Shown here: piece after piece, positions 54,428 to 64,000 of the stretch | How the letters are laid out: each line of letters starts with the position of its first letter | Numbering within the stretch: position 1 is the stretch's first letter | Source: Synechococcus elongatus PCC 11801 | GTDB taxonomy: Bacteria; Cyanobacteriota; Cyanobacteriia; Synechococcales; Synechococcaceae | NCBI RefSeq assembly: GCF_003846445.2 | Contig: NZ_CP030139.2 | Span: 248,001-312,000 of the forward strand | Reading direction: 5' to 3' | DNA: 64,000 nt | The notes under the pieces: generated by a model | The model's input: the letters and a program-made list of their open reading frames with translations, nothing else | Told to the model about the DNA's origin: nothing | Database searches by the model: none | Program-made: the position numbers and the translations under genes

Positions 54428-55966
54428 TTAGGGCACCCAGCGAGGACGAACTCCTTGCAGCGGTAGTGCTTCTGGTTGCGGCAGTTGCTCCTGGGCTTGC
54501 GCAAGAGTGCTGCTCGGCGGAGTCAGCGGGAGAACCCATAACTGGCTACGGGGACTAGCTGCTGTGGCGACATCGGTTGCAGTCGTTGGCGTTGCGATCG
54601 GTTGATCGAAGATCACCGCGAGGCCATCCGGTGCCAAGTCTAAGTTGACGGGGCCTTGGCGGGGGATTTTGAGGAGCAGGTTGCCTTGTGGTTTCGAAGT
54701 TTTCAGGTCAAAGGCAAAGAGGGAAAGGAACTCTGCATCATCTGTTTCGCTCAGCAAGCTGTAGAGAGCTTTGCGATTCGGTGCAAAATCAGCGCTGAGA
54801 ATTTCGCCTTCGACGGTGCGGAGCTCCTGTCGCTTACCGGCGCTATCAACCCAGAAGAGGGACTGGCGAAAGTCGGAATTAAAACGCACCGTTGCAGCTT
54901 GGGTGCCATCCCGACTGAAACCCAAGACCCGCCCAAATTGGGGGAGAAAGTCGAGGGGATCGCTGCCCGCTTCCAAGGGTAAGACCGCCAAGCCCTGACC
55001 TTGAGCAATGACGAGGGAGTTGTTATCGGGAGCAATCCGAAACTCGCCACCTGGGTCGCGTTGAATGACAGTGGGATCGCCTGTGGCGGGTACCTTCCAC
55101 AGCTCTAGGGCGGCATTGGGAATTTTTTGATTGCTCCGCAGCACGATGATCGTCTGCCCGTCAGCCGAGAGATCAAAGGCGAGATTTTGGTAATCCTGAC
55201 TGCTCAGGATTTCTTGAACTTCACCGCCGCGCGATCGCAATTCACAAGGAGCGGGTTCGGGATTGCAGTAATTGAGGCCAGTGGTCACGCTGTAGAGTGC
55301 CGCTGAAGCGATTGTGGCGGTCTTTTGGCGAGGAATCGCGCTAAAGAGAATGCGATCGCCATGGGGATAGGGGAGAAAATCCAGCACGACCCAGTCCGGC
55401 GGCGTTAGCATCTGCTGCTGCTGTCGGGTCAGGTTGTAGAGCAGGAGTCGCCCTTCTTCTTCGCCGTCTACACCGAGGTAGGCGAAGGCGCGATCGTGGG
55501 TGCGAAAGGTGGATTGGAAAGGGACAAGCGGGCGTTGGGGCGATCGCTTCTCCTTGCCGGCCAAGAGCTGTACCGTGTATTCCAAGCCGTAGGGGAGCGG
55601 GAGCTCGGGCGTGAAAGCTAACCGGCGTCCTGCCCAACTAAAACGCCCGGGAAAGCTGGGGGTCAATTGAAAAGAGGACTCGATGGAGGCGGCATCCATC
55701 GGGCGGCTGAAGGTGAACAGCATCGCAGCGGCATCAGCACCCACCGATCGCTCAGACCAGTTGAACCAGCGCACCGTCGGTCGGCTGCGATCGCCTACGG
55801 AGACCAAGACGATGCTGCAAAAGACCAAAACTAGCAAGACTGCGATCGCCCGCCGTTCAAAGGGAAGTCGAAACCACACGCGCAAACGAAAGAAGAGCAG
55901 CACAGACCAGCCCACTCTAACAGTCTCGTTTCGCCTTCTCGAACAGACTACGAGTTGAGGGGTCAT
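54428..55966 (-). CDS. Membrane-anchored SbsA-Ig/beta-propeller protein
   Basis: 512 residues. A single N-terminal membrane helix (AIAVLLVLVFCSIVLVSVG, about 41-59) follows an arginine-rich start, giving an anchored exported protein. Residues ~80-145 form an SbsA-type Ig-like domain (AAMLFTFSRPMDAASIESSF QLTPSFPGRFSWAGRRLAFT PELPLPYG). The rest is TolB/WD40-like propeller sequence with blades such as LAFDLSADGQTIIVLRSNQ, FRIAPDNNSLVIAQGQGLA and LDLAPDGLAVIFDQPIA. Likely a cell-envelope protein of unknown function, conserved-looking in cyanobacteria. Confidence 0.75.
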   Translation of the reverse strand: MTPQLVVCSRRRNETVRVGWSVLLFFRLRVWFRLPFERRAIAVLLVLVFCSIVLVSVGDRSRPTVRWFNWSERSVGADAAAMLFTFSRPMDAASIESSFQLTPSFPGRFSWAGRRLAFTPELPLPYGLEYTVQLLAGKEKRSPQRPLVPFQSTFRTHDRAFAYLGVDGEEEGRLLLYNLTRQQQQMLTPPDWVVLDFLPYPHGDRILFSAIPRQKTATIASAALYSVTTGLNYCNPEPAPCELRSRGGEVQEILSSQDYQNLAFDLSADGQTIIVLRSNQKIPNAALELWKVPATGDPTVIQRDPGGEFRIAPDNNSLVIAQGQGLAVLPLEAGSDPLDFLPQFGRVLGFSRDGTQAATVRFNSDFRQSLFWVDSAGKRQELRTVEGEILSADFAPNRKALYSLLSETDDAEFLSLFAFDLKTSKPQGNLLLKIPRQGPVNLDLAPDGLAVIFDQPIATPTTATDVATAASPRSQLWVLPLTPPSSTLAQAQEQLPQPEALPLQGVRPRWVP

Positions 55967-56047
55967 GGCTAGGGGCTGACGTCTAGCAATTCAAAGACGA
56001 ATCCCAAGGTTCGTTAAGCTACGAAAAACACAGCGGATAGTCTTGCT

Positions 56048-56314
56048 ATGCCTCCTCGCTGGCCTCGGAAACCTGATCCCAACGACCCAGCCTATCGTCG
56101 GCTCGAAAATCGAATTAACTTTGCCTTCCACATCGCCCTGTTCTCAGCGGTGAACTCAGGGCTTTGGTTTTTCCAGCAACTCCGGCATCCTTTTGAGAAT
56201 CTTTCAACGGTGACCCTGCTTTGGCTGGCGGGGTTGGGTTTGCATGCCGTCTTTGTGCTGCGCGATCGCCCTGTAAATCTGAAGCCCAGTGAAGAAATCC
56301 GCGATCGCTCCTAG
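56048..56314 (+). CDS. Small 2TM-domain membrane protein
   Basis: 88 residues: a basic/proline start (PPRWPRKPDPNDPAYRRLEN), two hydrophobic helices (FAFHIALFSAVNSGLWFFQQ and LLWLAGLGLHAVFVL) and a charged tail. This fits the small 2TM-domain family. Function unknown. Divergent from the propeller gene by 81 bp and followed by the DUF3181 gene after 41 bp. Confidence 0.7.
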   Translation: MPPRWPRKPDPNDPAYRRLENRINFAFHIALFSAVNSGLWFFQQLRHPFENLSTVTLLWLAGLGLHAVFVLRDRPVNLKPSEEIRDRS

Positions 56315-56355
56315 GTGGGGGCTAGGGTAGGGGTGCCCCAGACTCTGACACTGCG

Positions 56356-56664
56356 ATGAGCTACGCCATCTCCACTGAGTTGCTCGAACAGCTCGCGGCC
56401 GAAATTGGTGATCAAATCTATCTGGATATTGCCCAATGGCACCTCTACTTGGATGATGCCAAGCTCAGTCGCCGTCTGGCTGAACTGCTAATCACCCCCC
56501 TCGAACACGGTCAGATTGACGAACATGCAGTGACGACCATCCTGAATCAATTCCCCGTCAAAGTAGGGGGTGGCAGGCGACAAATGGCGCTGTTGGATTT
56601 GATCCCAATGTCCTGCGTTACAGCGCTGATTGAGATTCTTGAAGAGTTTCAGAAACGACTGTGA
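56356..56664 (+). CDS. DUF3181 family protein
   Basis: 102 residues, full length for DUF3181, a family found in cyanobacteria: ELLEQLAAEIGDQIYLDIAQ WHLYLDDAKLSRRLAELL and NQFPVKVGGGRRQMALLDLI P. Soluble, helical, no known function. ATG 56356 gives the normal start. Confidence 0.85.
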   Translation: MSYAISTELLEQLAAEIGDQIYLDIAQWHLYLDDAKLSRRLAELLITPLEHGQIDEHAVTTILNQFPVKVGGGRRQMALLDLIPMSCVTALIEILEEFQKRL

Positions 56665-56738
56665 GCAGGGCCTAGAACCCTTTATATTGAGCGATCGCTG
56701 CCTGCTGTCTGTCCTGCCCTGATTGCTGTTCAACACTT

Positions 56739-56990
56739 ATGATTCTGATTGAAATCACCAATCCCCAAGACATCATCCGCCAGCGGGTCGGACGGCTAGC
56801 AGCCAAGTTGATCAATGTCGTTGCTGATGAACTGCCCCAAGTTGAAAAAGTGCTGATTGAAGAGTTGGCAAAAGAACTTGACCAGTTTGGAATTAAAGCG
56901 AATTTTTACAGTGTGAGTAATCTTGATATGCGCAATGGCGGACGATTGGAAGTCTCCATCCCCGTTCATCACGAGAAAATGATTTCCTAG
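56739..56990 (+). CDS. Conserved-looking small protein of unknown function
   Basis: 83 residues, soluble, with IRQRVGRLAAKLINVVADEL and FGIKANFYSVSNLDMRN. The alternating charged and hydrophobic residues and clean start (MILIEITNPQDI) suggest a genuine cyanobacterial small gene. I do not know a function. Confidence 0.7.
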   Translation: MILIEITNPQDIIRQRVGRLAAKLINVVADELPQVEKVLIEELAKELDQFGIKANFYSVSNLDMRNGGRLEVSIPVHHEKMIS

Positions 56991-57074
56991 CCTCAGCAGA
57001 TAGAGGGGACTTGTCTATTGCATGGCTAGTCTGTCTCCGCCTTCTTAATGGGATCGGTGACTGCTTCACTGCCT

Positions 57075-57103
57075 GCCCAGTACCTATAGGGTCTGGGCTT
57101 TTT
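57075..57103 (+). terminator. Intrinsic terminator
   Basis: GCCCAG and CTGGGC with inner ACC/GGT pairs (one bulged base) followed by TTTTT. It lies 85 bp after the 83-residue gene and before the next small gene. Confidence 0.75.
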
Positions 57104-57152
57104 GCGGGGGGATCAATCCGCTCTAGAATGGTCAGCAGCGTAGGCTCGGCCC

Positions 57153-57515
57153 ATGAAACTGACGGTGTCTCTAGAGGGTGAACCCGCCGCGATCGAGAGT
57201 GTGCTAGTGATGGTGCTGCGTCATTTGCGCAGTGGTCAGGAGATTCAGTTCTCGACGGCGATTCATCCAGAGAGCGGGCAAGGATTGGAAGGGCTGGTGG
57301 AGATGCAAGCCCCTGAAGAAGAGCTGGCCTTTTGGCGCGAAGCCCTCAAGTTGCTCGATCAAGCAGAGCGCCTGCGGTTGCAAGGCACGGAATTTGCGGA
57401 CTGGCTGCGCGATCGCCTCAAGCCGATGGATATTCCGCTGGAGCGGAAAGTCTCAACCTACGCGCAGCTTTGCACCTTAGAGCGGGAGCAGTCGCCGCTC
57501 AGCCCGCTGAGCTAG
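57153..57515 (+). CDS. Conserved-looking hypothetical protein
   Basis: 120 residues: KLTVSLEGEPAAIESVLVMV LRHLRSGQEIQFSTA, EEELAFWREALKLLDQAERL RLQGTEFADWLRDRL. Soluble, mostly helical C-terminal half. No family assigned. ATG 57153 is the first start after a terminator, so it has its own promoter; TAGAAT at 57124 may be a -10 box. Confidence 0.65.
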   Translation: MKLTVSLEGEPAAIESVLVMVLRHLRSGQEIQFSTAIHPESGQGLEGLVEMQAPEEELAFWREALKLLDQAERLRLQGTEFADWLRDRLKPMDIPLERKVSTYAQLCTLEREQSPLSPLS

Positions 57516-57606
57516 GCGATCGCGCTAGAGCAGCGCGCCGGAATTGAGTACAATCAGACAGCAAGCTCTCGGGACAGCGATCGCCCGCGATCGTAGTCAC
57601 AGGCTT

Positions 57607-57690
57607 GGAGAGGTGGCAGAGTGGTCGAATGCGCTCGACTTGAAATCGAGTGACCCAAAAGGTCCGTGGGTTCGAATCCCACCCTCTCCG
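57607..57690 (+). tRNA. tRNA-Ser (UGA anticodon)
   Basis: Acceptor stem GGAGAGG (57607-57613) pairs with CCTCTCC (57683-57689), discriminator G57690. The anticodon stem CTCGA/TCGAG encloses a loop with TGA at 57641-57643. A class II variable arm (GTGACCCAAAAGGTC region) and T-loop GGTTCGAATCC are present. CCA is not encoded. The long variable arm, UGA anticodon and G discriminator all agree with serine. Confidence 0.97.
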
Positions 57691-57723
57691 TTTTCTCACC
57701 ATCCCCTTACCGCTGCTATCCCG

Positions 57724-58050
57724 ATGCGCGCTTGGATTCAAGGGAATGTGCTCTATATCCATGAGGATGATGCCCCGACCTACCGCAAGACTGGGGGCAT
57801 GGTACGGAATTCCTACTTTTGGGCGCTGAAATCGATCGCAGCCCGAGCACGGCGCGATCGCCCTTGGGAGTTTGAAGCAGAGATTTGGCCAGCGCTCCAG
57901 CGCATGCTGATCTCTTTTTGGGAGTCCGGCTATCTAGGACTGTCAGAAGTCCAGCTCAGTTTTACGCCTGATCAGCCGATTCCGGAGAATCTCCGATCGA
58001 TCTCGACCTACTCCGCCGAGGCAACCGAATCAGAGGACGCAGGCAGCTAG
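57724..58050 (+). CDS. Hypothetical protein downstream of tRNA-Ser
   Basis: 108 residues from ATG 57724 (MRAWIQGNVLYIHEDDAPTY), chosen because an upstream in-frame start at 57544 would run through the tRNA gene. It contains RKTGGMVRNSYFWALKSIAA and FEAEIWPALQRMLISFWESG YLGLSEVQLSF. Soluble; no family recognised. Starts 33 bp after the tRNA. Confidence 0.7.
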   Translation: MRAWIQGNVLYIHEDDAPTYRKTGGMVRNSYFWALKSIAARARRDRPWEFEAEIWPALQRMLISFWESGYLGLSEVQLSFTPDQPIPENLRSISTYSAEATESEDAGS

Positions 58051-58090
58051 TTCGATTGCTGCTGAACTCAATCATGATTGCTAAAAGTGT

Positions 58091-58666
58091 TTAGACATCA
58101 ACACCGAACTGTCGGCACATGATCTCTAAACCGCCTGAATGACCCTGGCCAACGGCTCTAAATTTCCACTCGCCGCCATAGTGATAGACCTCGCCGAAGA
58201 TGAGTGATGTCTCGGTGGAATAATCTTCAGAAAGGTCGTAGCGCACAATCTCAGTGTTGGTCTCTTCATTCACAACCCGAATGAAGGCATTAGACACCTG
58301 GCCAAAGGATTGCTTTCGGGCTATGGCCTCATGAATGGTGACAACAATTGCGATCCTCTGTACTGCTGCAGGGACAAACTCTAAGTTAATTCTGATTTGC
58401 TCATCATCGCCCTCACCCTGACCGGTTCGATTGTCACCGGCAGCGACCACCGATCCACAACCTGACTGCAGTTGGTTATAGAAGACAAAGTCTTTCTCTG
58501 AGCGGACTTTACCGGTGTCAGCGAGCAGGAAAGCAGAAGCGTCCAAATCAAATTTCTCACCCTCAGTCCTTCGAGGGTCCCAGCCAAGACCGACAATGAT
58601 TTTCTTCAGACTCGGGTCTGTTTTAGAGAGTGAGAGGTTTTGGCCCTTGGATAGCGAGATCGGCAA
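58091..58666 (-). CDS. TerD-family calcium-binding stress protein
   Basis: 191 residues, the usual TerD length. Typical motifs are ISLSKGQNLSLSKTDP, IIVGLGWDPRRTEGEKFDLD ASAFLL, FVFYNQLQSGCGSVVAAGDN RTGQGEGDDEQIRINL (acidic Ca2+-binding loop), IVVTIHEAIARKQSFGQVSN AFIRVVN, and GEVYHYGGEWKFRAVGQG. The family is linked to tellurite, metal and other stress responses. The start is TTG at 58666: TGAGGA (58674-58679) sits 7 nt upstream and the sequence from TTG matches the family N-terminus. No ATG is available there. Confidence 0.88.
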   Translation of the reverse strand: MPISLSKGQNLSLSKTDPSLKKIIVGLGWDPRRTEGEKFDLDASAFLLADTGKVRSEKDFVFYNQLQSGCGSVVAAGDNRTGQGEGDDEQIRINLEFVPAAVQRIAIVVTIHEAIARKQSFGQVSNAFIRVVNEETNTEIVRYDLSEDYSTETSLIFGEVYHYGGEWKFRAVGQGHSGGLEIMCRQFGVDV

Positions 58667-58809
58667 AATACAGTCCTCATCCTGTGATCGGAGACACCAG
58701 CAACCCTGTCACCTGAGAGCAGATGACTGATCAATGCGCTGTCATCATACCCAACTCTATTTCTAAATAATCACAGCGTGGGCTACGCGATCGCCCTAGG
58801 ACATTACCT

Positions 58810-58825
58810 AGCCCGCAGTCGGGCT
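58810..58825. other. Short GC hairpin downstream of queD
   Basis: AGCCCG and CGGGCT with a 4-nt loop, 31 bp beyond the queD stop. On the minus strand no T-run follows, so its role as terminator is weak. Confidence 0.3.
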
Positions 58826-58855
58826 TTGCTGCCTGAAACGCACTACGCGATCGCT

Positions 58856-59242
58856 TCAGTCTTCGTAGGTCGCCCAAGAATTTGGCGTTTCAGAGACGGC
58901 AACCTTGAGCTGGGTACCTGCTGGCAGCATCGTTTTTGTTTTGTCGTGAATGTACTTCGCGATCATCTCTGCAGTCGTCTCATACTCAGGCGGCATGACT
59001 TCGTTGAGAACACAGTGATCGAGACCGCCTTTCGTGACATCTTTTTTGGCCCAGCGTAGCGTCCGAAAATCCGCCACCATAACAGGGTGTGGGCAGTATT
59101 CCGAAGCACTTAACTGCGCAGCGATCGCTTCAATCCGCACGTGATAGGTATGGCCATGCATCCGTCCACAGGGACCATCGTAGTCCCGAATGAAATGGGC
59201 ACTGCTGAAGCTAAATTCGGTACTTAGAGTCCAACGGGGCAT
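58856..59242 (-). CDS. queD: 6-carboxytetrahydropterin synthase / PTPS family protein
   Basis: 128 residues. FSFSSAHFIRDYDGPCGRMH GHTYHVRI holds the zinc-binding histidines (SSAHF and MHGHTYHV) and the catalytic Cys. VADFRTLRWAKKD and LDHCVLNEV follow, and SETPNSWATY ends the domain with its Glu. QueD converts dihydroneopterin triphosphate to carboxytetrahydropterin for queuosine; cyanobacterial PTPS can instead serve pterin synthesis, and sequence alone does not separate these. The ATG lies 3 bp after the pyrG stop, so the two genes are an operon. Confidence 0.85.
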   Translation of the reverse strand: MPRWTLSTEFSFSSAHFIRDYDGPCGRMHGHTYHVRIEAIAAQLSASEYCPHPVMVADFRTLRWAKKDVTKGGLDHCVLNEVMPPEYETTAEMIAKYIHDKTKTMLPAGTQLKVAVSETPNSWATYED

Positions 59243-59245
59243 GAA

Positions 59246-61135
<1,890 letters not shown>

Positions 61136-61258
61136 GTCGTTCAGCCTGCTGAGACCCTTGATGTAGTCTGGGCTGGCGCGATTGCTTAACCCTCTCACAC
61201 GCCGTTCCGCTTGGTAGCGTGAGTTACCATAAGAAGGCCGTTGAGTCGGGTTCAGACC

Positions 61259-62176
61259 ATGTCGCTCTTGGACTGGTTTGCCAATCGCCGTAAGACCGAA
61301 CCCGTCGTTCACGACTATCAGGAACGGGAAATTGCGGATGGTTTGTGGACTAAGTGTGAAGCCTGCGATGCCCTGACCTACACCAAGGATCTGCAGGCCA
61401 ATTTGATGGTCTGTTTGCAGTGCGGCCATCACATGCGCATCTACAGCGATGAGCGCATTCGCCAGCTGATTGACCCTGGCACCTGGCAGTTTTTAGATGA
61501 AGAAGTTTCACCCACCGATCCGCTTGGCTTCCGCGATCGCAAGTCCTACAGCGATCGCCTGCGGGAAACCCAAGCAAAAACAGGGTTGAGTGATGCCGTC
61601 CGGACTGGCTTAGGACTGATTGAAGGTCAGCCTGTGGCCTTGGGCGTGATGGACTTTCGCTTCATGGGCGGCAGCATGGGTTCTGTCGTCGGCGAAAAAC
61701 TGACCCGCCTGATCGAAAAAGGGACTGAGCAGCGATCGCCCGTGATCATCGTCTGCGCTTCCGGCGGTGCCCGCATGCAGGAAGGCATGCTCAGCCTGAT
61801 GCAGATGGCCAAAATTTCAGGGGCACTGGAACGGCACCGCGAAGCAGGCTTGCTCTATCTGCCGATTCTGACTCACCCCACGACTGGCGGCGTCACGGCC
61901 AGCTTCGCCATGCTGGGCGATCTGATCATTGCCGAACCCAAGGCGCTGATTGGCTTTGCTGGGCGGCGGGTGATTGAGCAGACGCTGCGCGAGAAATTGC
62001 CTGACGATTTCCAAACGGCGGAATATTTGCAGGCACACGGCTTTGTCGATGTGATTGTGCCGCGCACCCAAATGAAGAAAACCCTAGCGCAGTTAATTCG
62101 TCTGCACCAACCGCGATCGCTGGAAGTGAAGATCCCAGTCCTTGAGTCGTCGAGCCCTGCAGCTGCTTCCTTCTAG
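61259..62176 (+). CDS. accD: Acetyl-CoA carboxylase carboxyltransferase, beta subunit
   Basis: 305 residues from ATG 61259 ([16 protein letters not shown]). A zinc ribbon CEAC and CLQC (two CxxC pairs) is followed by the crotonase-fold carboxyltransferase: [108 protein letters not shown]. Transfers carboxyl from biotin to acetyl-CoA in fatty-acid synthesis. Convergent with dnaX, 40 bp apart. Confidence 0.96.
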   Translation: MSLLDWFANRRKTEPVVHDYQEREIADGLWTKCEACDALTYTKDLQANLMVCLQCGHHMRIYSDERIRQLIDPGTWQFLDEEVSPTDPLGFRDRKSYSDRLRETQAKTGLSDAVRTGLGLIEGQPVALGVMDFRFMGGSMGSVVGEKLTRLIEKGTEQRSPVIIVCASGGARMQEGMLSLMQMAKISGALERHREAGLLYLPILTHPTTGGVTASFAMLGDLIIAEPKALIGFAGRRVIEQTLREKLPDDFQTAEYLQAHGFVDVIVPRTQMKKTLAQLIRLHQPRSLEVKIPVLESSSPAAASF

Positions 62177-62216
62177 CACCGCCGTAGTGAGCAGCCTCTC
62201 TCCCGTCGCAGTGTGG

Positions 62217-64000
62217 CTAGAAGTCTACGTCAGGGTCAGCAACAGTCTCGCTGTCGGACTCGCGATCGCTGACGACTTCGCCATTAAAAAATTGCGCCAG
62301 ACTCTTGGCGGCTTTCAACCCCGGATCAAGTTCCCAATCCGCTAGGGGGCGAGGCGCAGCAGGCGGCGTTTCAATCTTGGGAGCTGGAGCAATCTCAGTT
62401 GGTTGGGGTGAACGGGGTGCGATCGCGACTGGTTTTGATTGTTGAATCGGTGCAACTGGCCCAGGCGCTGGAGCCGGAGGTGCGATCGTGGCGATCGCCG
62501 GCTGATGCGAGGGTTCTGCGATCGCAGTCGGTTCTGAGGGTGGCGCTGGCCGAGGGCTGGGGGAAGGTGCAATGGGCGATCGCACCGACTCGGTGACGAC
62601 TGGAACCGTGGGCGGGGCCGGCAGACTCACAGGGTTGGGGGCTGCACCGCTGCTGGATTCTAATTCCACCGCGATCGCTTGGCCCAGAACGGTTTGAAAT
62701 GCTTCGGCCAGCAGATTGCGCTTACTCTGCACGGTCGAGAGCCATTGGGGCGGCAGGCTGATCACGGCTTGACCGGCTTGGCAGCGGAGCAAACGCCCTT
62801 GCTGCCGCAACAACATTTGCATCCCCCGCGAGGCAATATTGGCCAAGACGCGCTGCCACAACTCTTCTAAATCCAGCGGATCTGGTTGCGGCGCTGCGAT
62901 CGGCTCAGGTGCCGGGCTTACAGGAGCAGGCGTGGCAACTGCTGGCGGAGCAACAGGGGCAGCAGTGGGTGCTGTGGGTGGGGCCGGACTCGCCGCTACA
63001 GTCGGGCTGACGGGAGTCGGCAGACTGACAGGACGAACGGGGGTTGTGGCTACAGGTTCAACCGTTGCTTGGGCGCTGGGCAGCAACCCGAGCAAAGCAA
63101 CTTCTAGCCAGAGTCGCGGCTGAGTTGTGTTTTTGATCTGCAGTTCCGACTGCCGTAGGTGTTGTTGCAGCTGCAGAATCCGCTCAGGACTCCAGGCTTG
63201 GGCAAAGGTGCAGAGCGCCTGCCAAGTGGCCTCGGTAACTGTGGTTAAGTCGCGGCGTTGAGGTGCGGTACGAGCGATCAAGAGATCACGACTAAAGGCG
63301 GTCAGATTTTGCAGAACAGTGAGGGGTTCCCGACCGCGATCGAGCAGTTGGCGGATGAAGGTGAGTAATGCCTCAGGATCATTGGCGGCGATCGCTTCCA
63401 GTAGTTGCAGGAGCTGGCGTTCCGGCACAGCACCGAGCAGATCCCAGACCGCTTCTGGCGTCACCGGTGGTGGCAGAAGTCCTAACTGATCGAGCAGGCT
63501 CTCGGCATCGCGCAGGCCGCCCTGAGCCAGTTGCGCCACGAGGGCGATCGCTGTCGGCTCGATTTCAATGGATTCTTTCTGGGCAATGACTTGCAGGTGA
63601 TCGGTCATCGCCTGTAGGGGGATGCGGCGAAAATCGAAACGCTGGCAACGGGAAATAATCGTCGGCAAAACCCGCTGCGGATCGGTGGTCGCCAGCACAA
63701 AAACGACGCGATCGGGCGGTTCTTCCAAGGTTTTGAGCAGGGCATTAAACGCTGCCGTGCTCAGCATGTGACATTCGTCGATCACATAGACCTTGAAGCG
63801 ACATTGAACGGGGGCAAACTGTGCTCGTTCAATCAGCTCACGGATGTTATCGACGCCCGTGTTGGAAGCCGCGTCAATTTCAATGACATCGAGGGCGTTA
63901 CCCTGTGCGATCGCCCGACAAGCTTCGCAAGTCCCGCAGGGACTGGCCGTTGGCACAGGGCTGGCTTGGCAGTTGAGGGACTTGGCCAGAATGCGGGCGC
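62217..64000 (-). CDS. dnaX: DNA polymerase III subunit gamma/tau, cut by right edge
   Basis: The open frame continues from the visible part to the window end: ARILAKSLNCQ ... SPCGTCEACRAIAQGN (zinc module), DVIEIDAASNTGVDNIRELI ERAQFAPVQCRFKVYVIDEC HMLSTAAFNALLKTLEEPP (Walker B region DECH and sensor), VFVLATTDPQRVLPTIISRC QRFDFRRI. Domain III follows, then a long Pro/Ala-rich linker and a C-terminal segment. The N-terminus with Walker A lies beyond the edge. It is the clamp-loader ATPase of the replisome. No frameshift slippery site was recognised. Confidence 0.95.
   Translation of the reverse strand, partial: ARILAKSLNCQASPVPTASPCGTCEACRAIAQGNALDVIEIDAASNTGVDNIRELIERAQFAPVQCRFKVYVIDECHMLSTAAFNALLKTLEEPPDRVVFVLATTDPQRVLPTIISRCQRFDFRRIPLQAMTDHLQVIAQKESIEIEPTAIALVAQLAQGGLRDAESLLDQLGLLPPPVTPEAVWDLLGAVPERQLLQLLEAIAANDPEALLTFIRQLLDRGREPLTVLQNLTAFSRDLLIARTAPQRRDLTTVTEATWQALCTFAQAWSPERILQLQQHLRQSELQIKNTTQPRLWLEVALLGLLPSAQATVEPVATTPVRPVSLPTPVSPTVAASPAPPTAPTAAPVAPPAVATPAPVSPAPEPIAAPQPDPLDLEELWQRVLANIASRGMQMLLRQQGRLLRCQAGQAVISLPPQWLSTVQSKRNLLAEAFQTVLGQAIAVELESSSGAAPNPVSLPAPPTVPVVTESVRSPIAPSPSPRPAPPSEPTAIAEPSHQPAIATIAPPAPAPGPVAPIQQSKPVAIAPRSPQPTEIAPAPKIETPPAAPRPLADWELDPGLKAAKSLAQFFNGEVVSDRESDSETVADPDVDF

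Overview
The window looks like a chromosomal segment of a unicellular freshwater cyanobacterium of the Synechococcus elongatus type. The evidence is the dense scatter of the HIP1 octamer GCGATCGC, the cyanobacterial division gene ftn2/zipN (ARC6 family), small cyanobacterial protein families (DUF3181 and others), a periplasmic alpha-type carbonic anhydrase, and housekeeping genes of cyanobacterial type (pdhA, uvrC, pyrG, accD, dnaX). Assignments rest on reading the translated proteins and DNA by eye; no database search was run.

The left two thirds (about 1-44.5 kb) is accessory and mosaic. It opens with sulfonate-uptake genes (ssuD start, ssuA). Then come four gene groups separated by short same-strand repeats. 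Three of these repeats are decayed copies of the 3' end (the dsRNA-binding tail) of an RNB-family exoribonuclease gene whose intact version lies at 20.4-21.8 kb; the fourth shares only their leader. A copy of that gene's 5' end lies at 14.2 kb. The punctuated groups are: a TIR-domain gene; an outer-membrane protein with a formylglycine-generating enzyme and its sulfatase client; and a cation-efflux gene overlapping a secreted metallo-beta-lactamase-fold gene. Further right come a plasmid-replication-protein remnant, a methyltransferase, a glycosyl-hydrolase-like secreted protein, a cupin and a decayed Rpn-type nuclease.

From 14.6 to 33.8 kb lie two very large surface or secreted proteins around the RNB gene. 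One is a 1,524-residue protein with 14 FG-GAP repeats in two blocks of seven plus an RTX tail. The other is a 3,668-residue protein with a nested Ig-like repeat array (11 A units and 4 B units, 1,236-bp higher-order period) and three DUF4114-like ends. Both genes almost lack HIP1, as does the sulfatase body. From 33.8 to 41.6 kb the DNA is a scrapyard: a low-GC GT-C membrane protein, a truncated tyrosine recombinase, HEAT and unknown fragments, a DUF3800 gene between 18-bp direct repeats, a low-GC lipoprotein, an HsdR C-terminal remnant, a CyRepA1 remnant, a decayed BrnT/BrnA pair and a WD40 membrane protein. A umuDC operon follows.

The right third (44.5-64 kb) is mostly core genome: an efflux-adaptor-like lipoprotein, a tandem CobO-type protein, larE overlapping an alpha-carbonic anhydrase, ftn2 divergent from pdhA, uvrC convergent with pdhA across a HIP1-built terminator, two secreted proteins, small cyanobacterial ORFs, tRNA-Ser(UGA), terD, a pyrG-queD operon, a 47-residue membrane protein not reported by length-limited ORF calling, accD, and dnaX running off the right edge.
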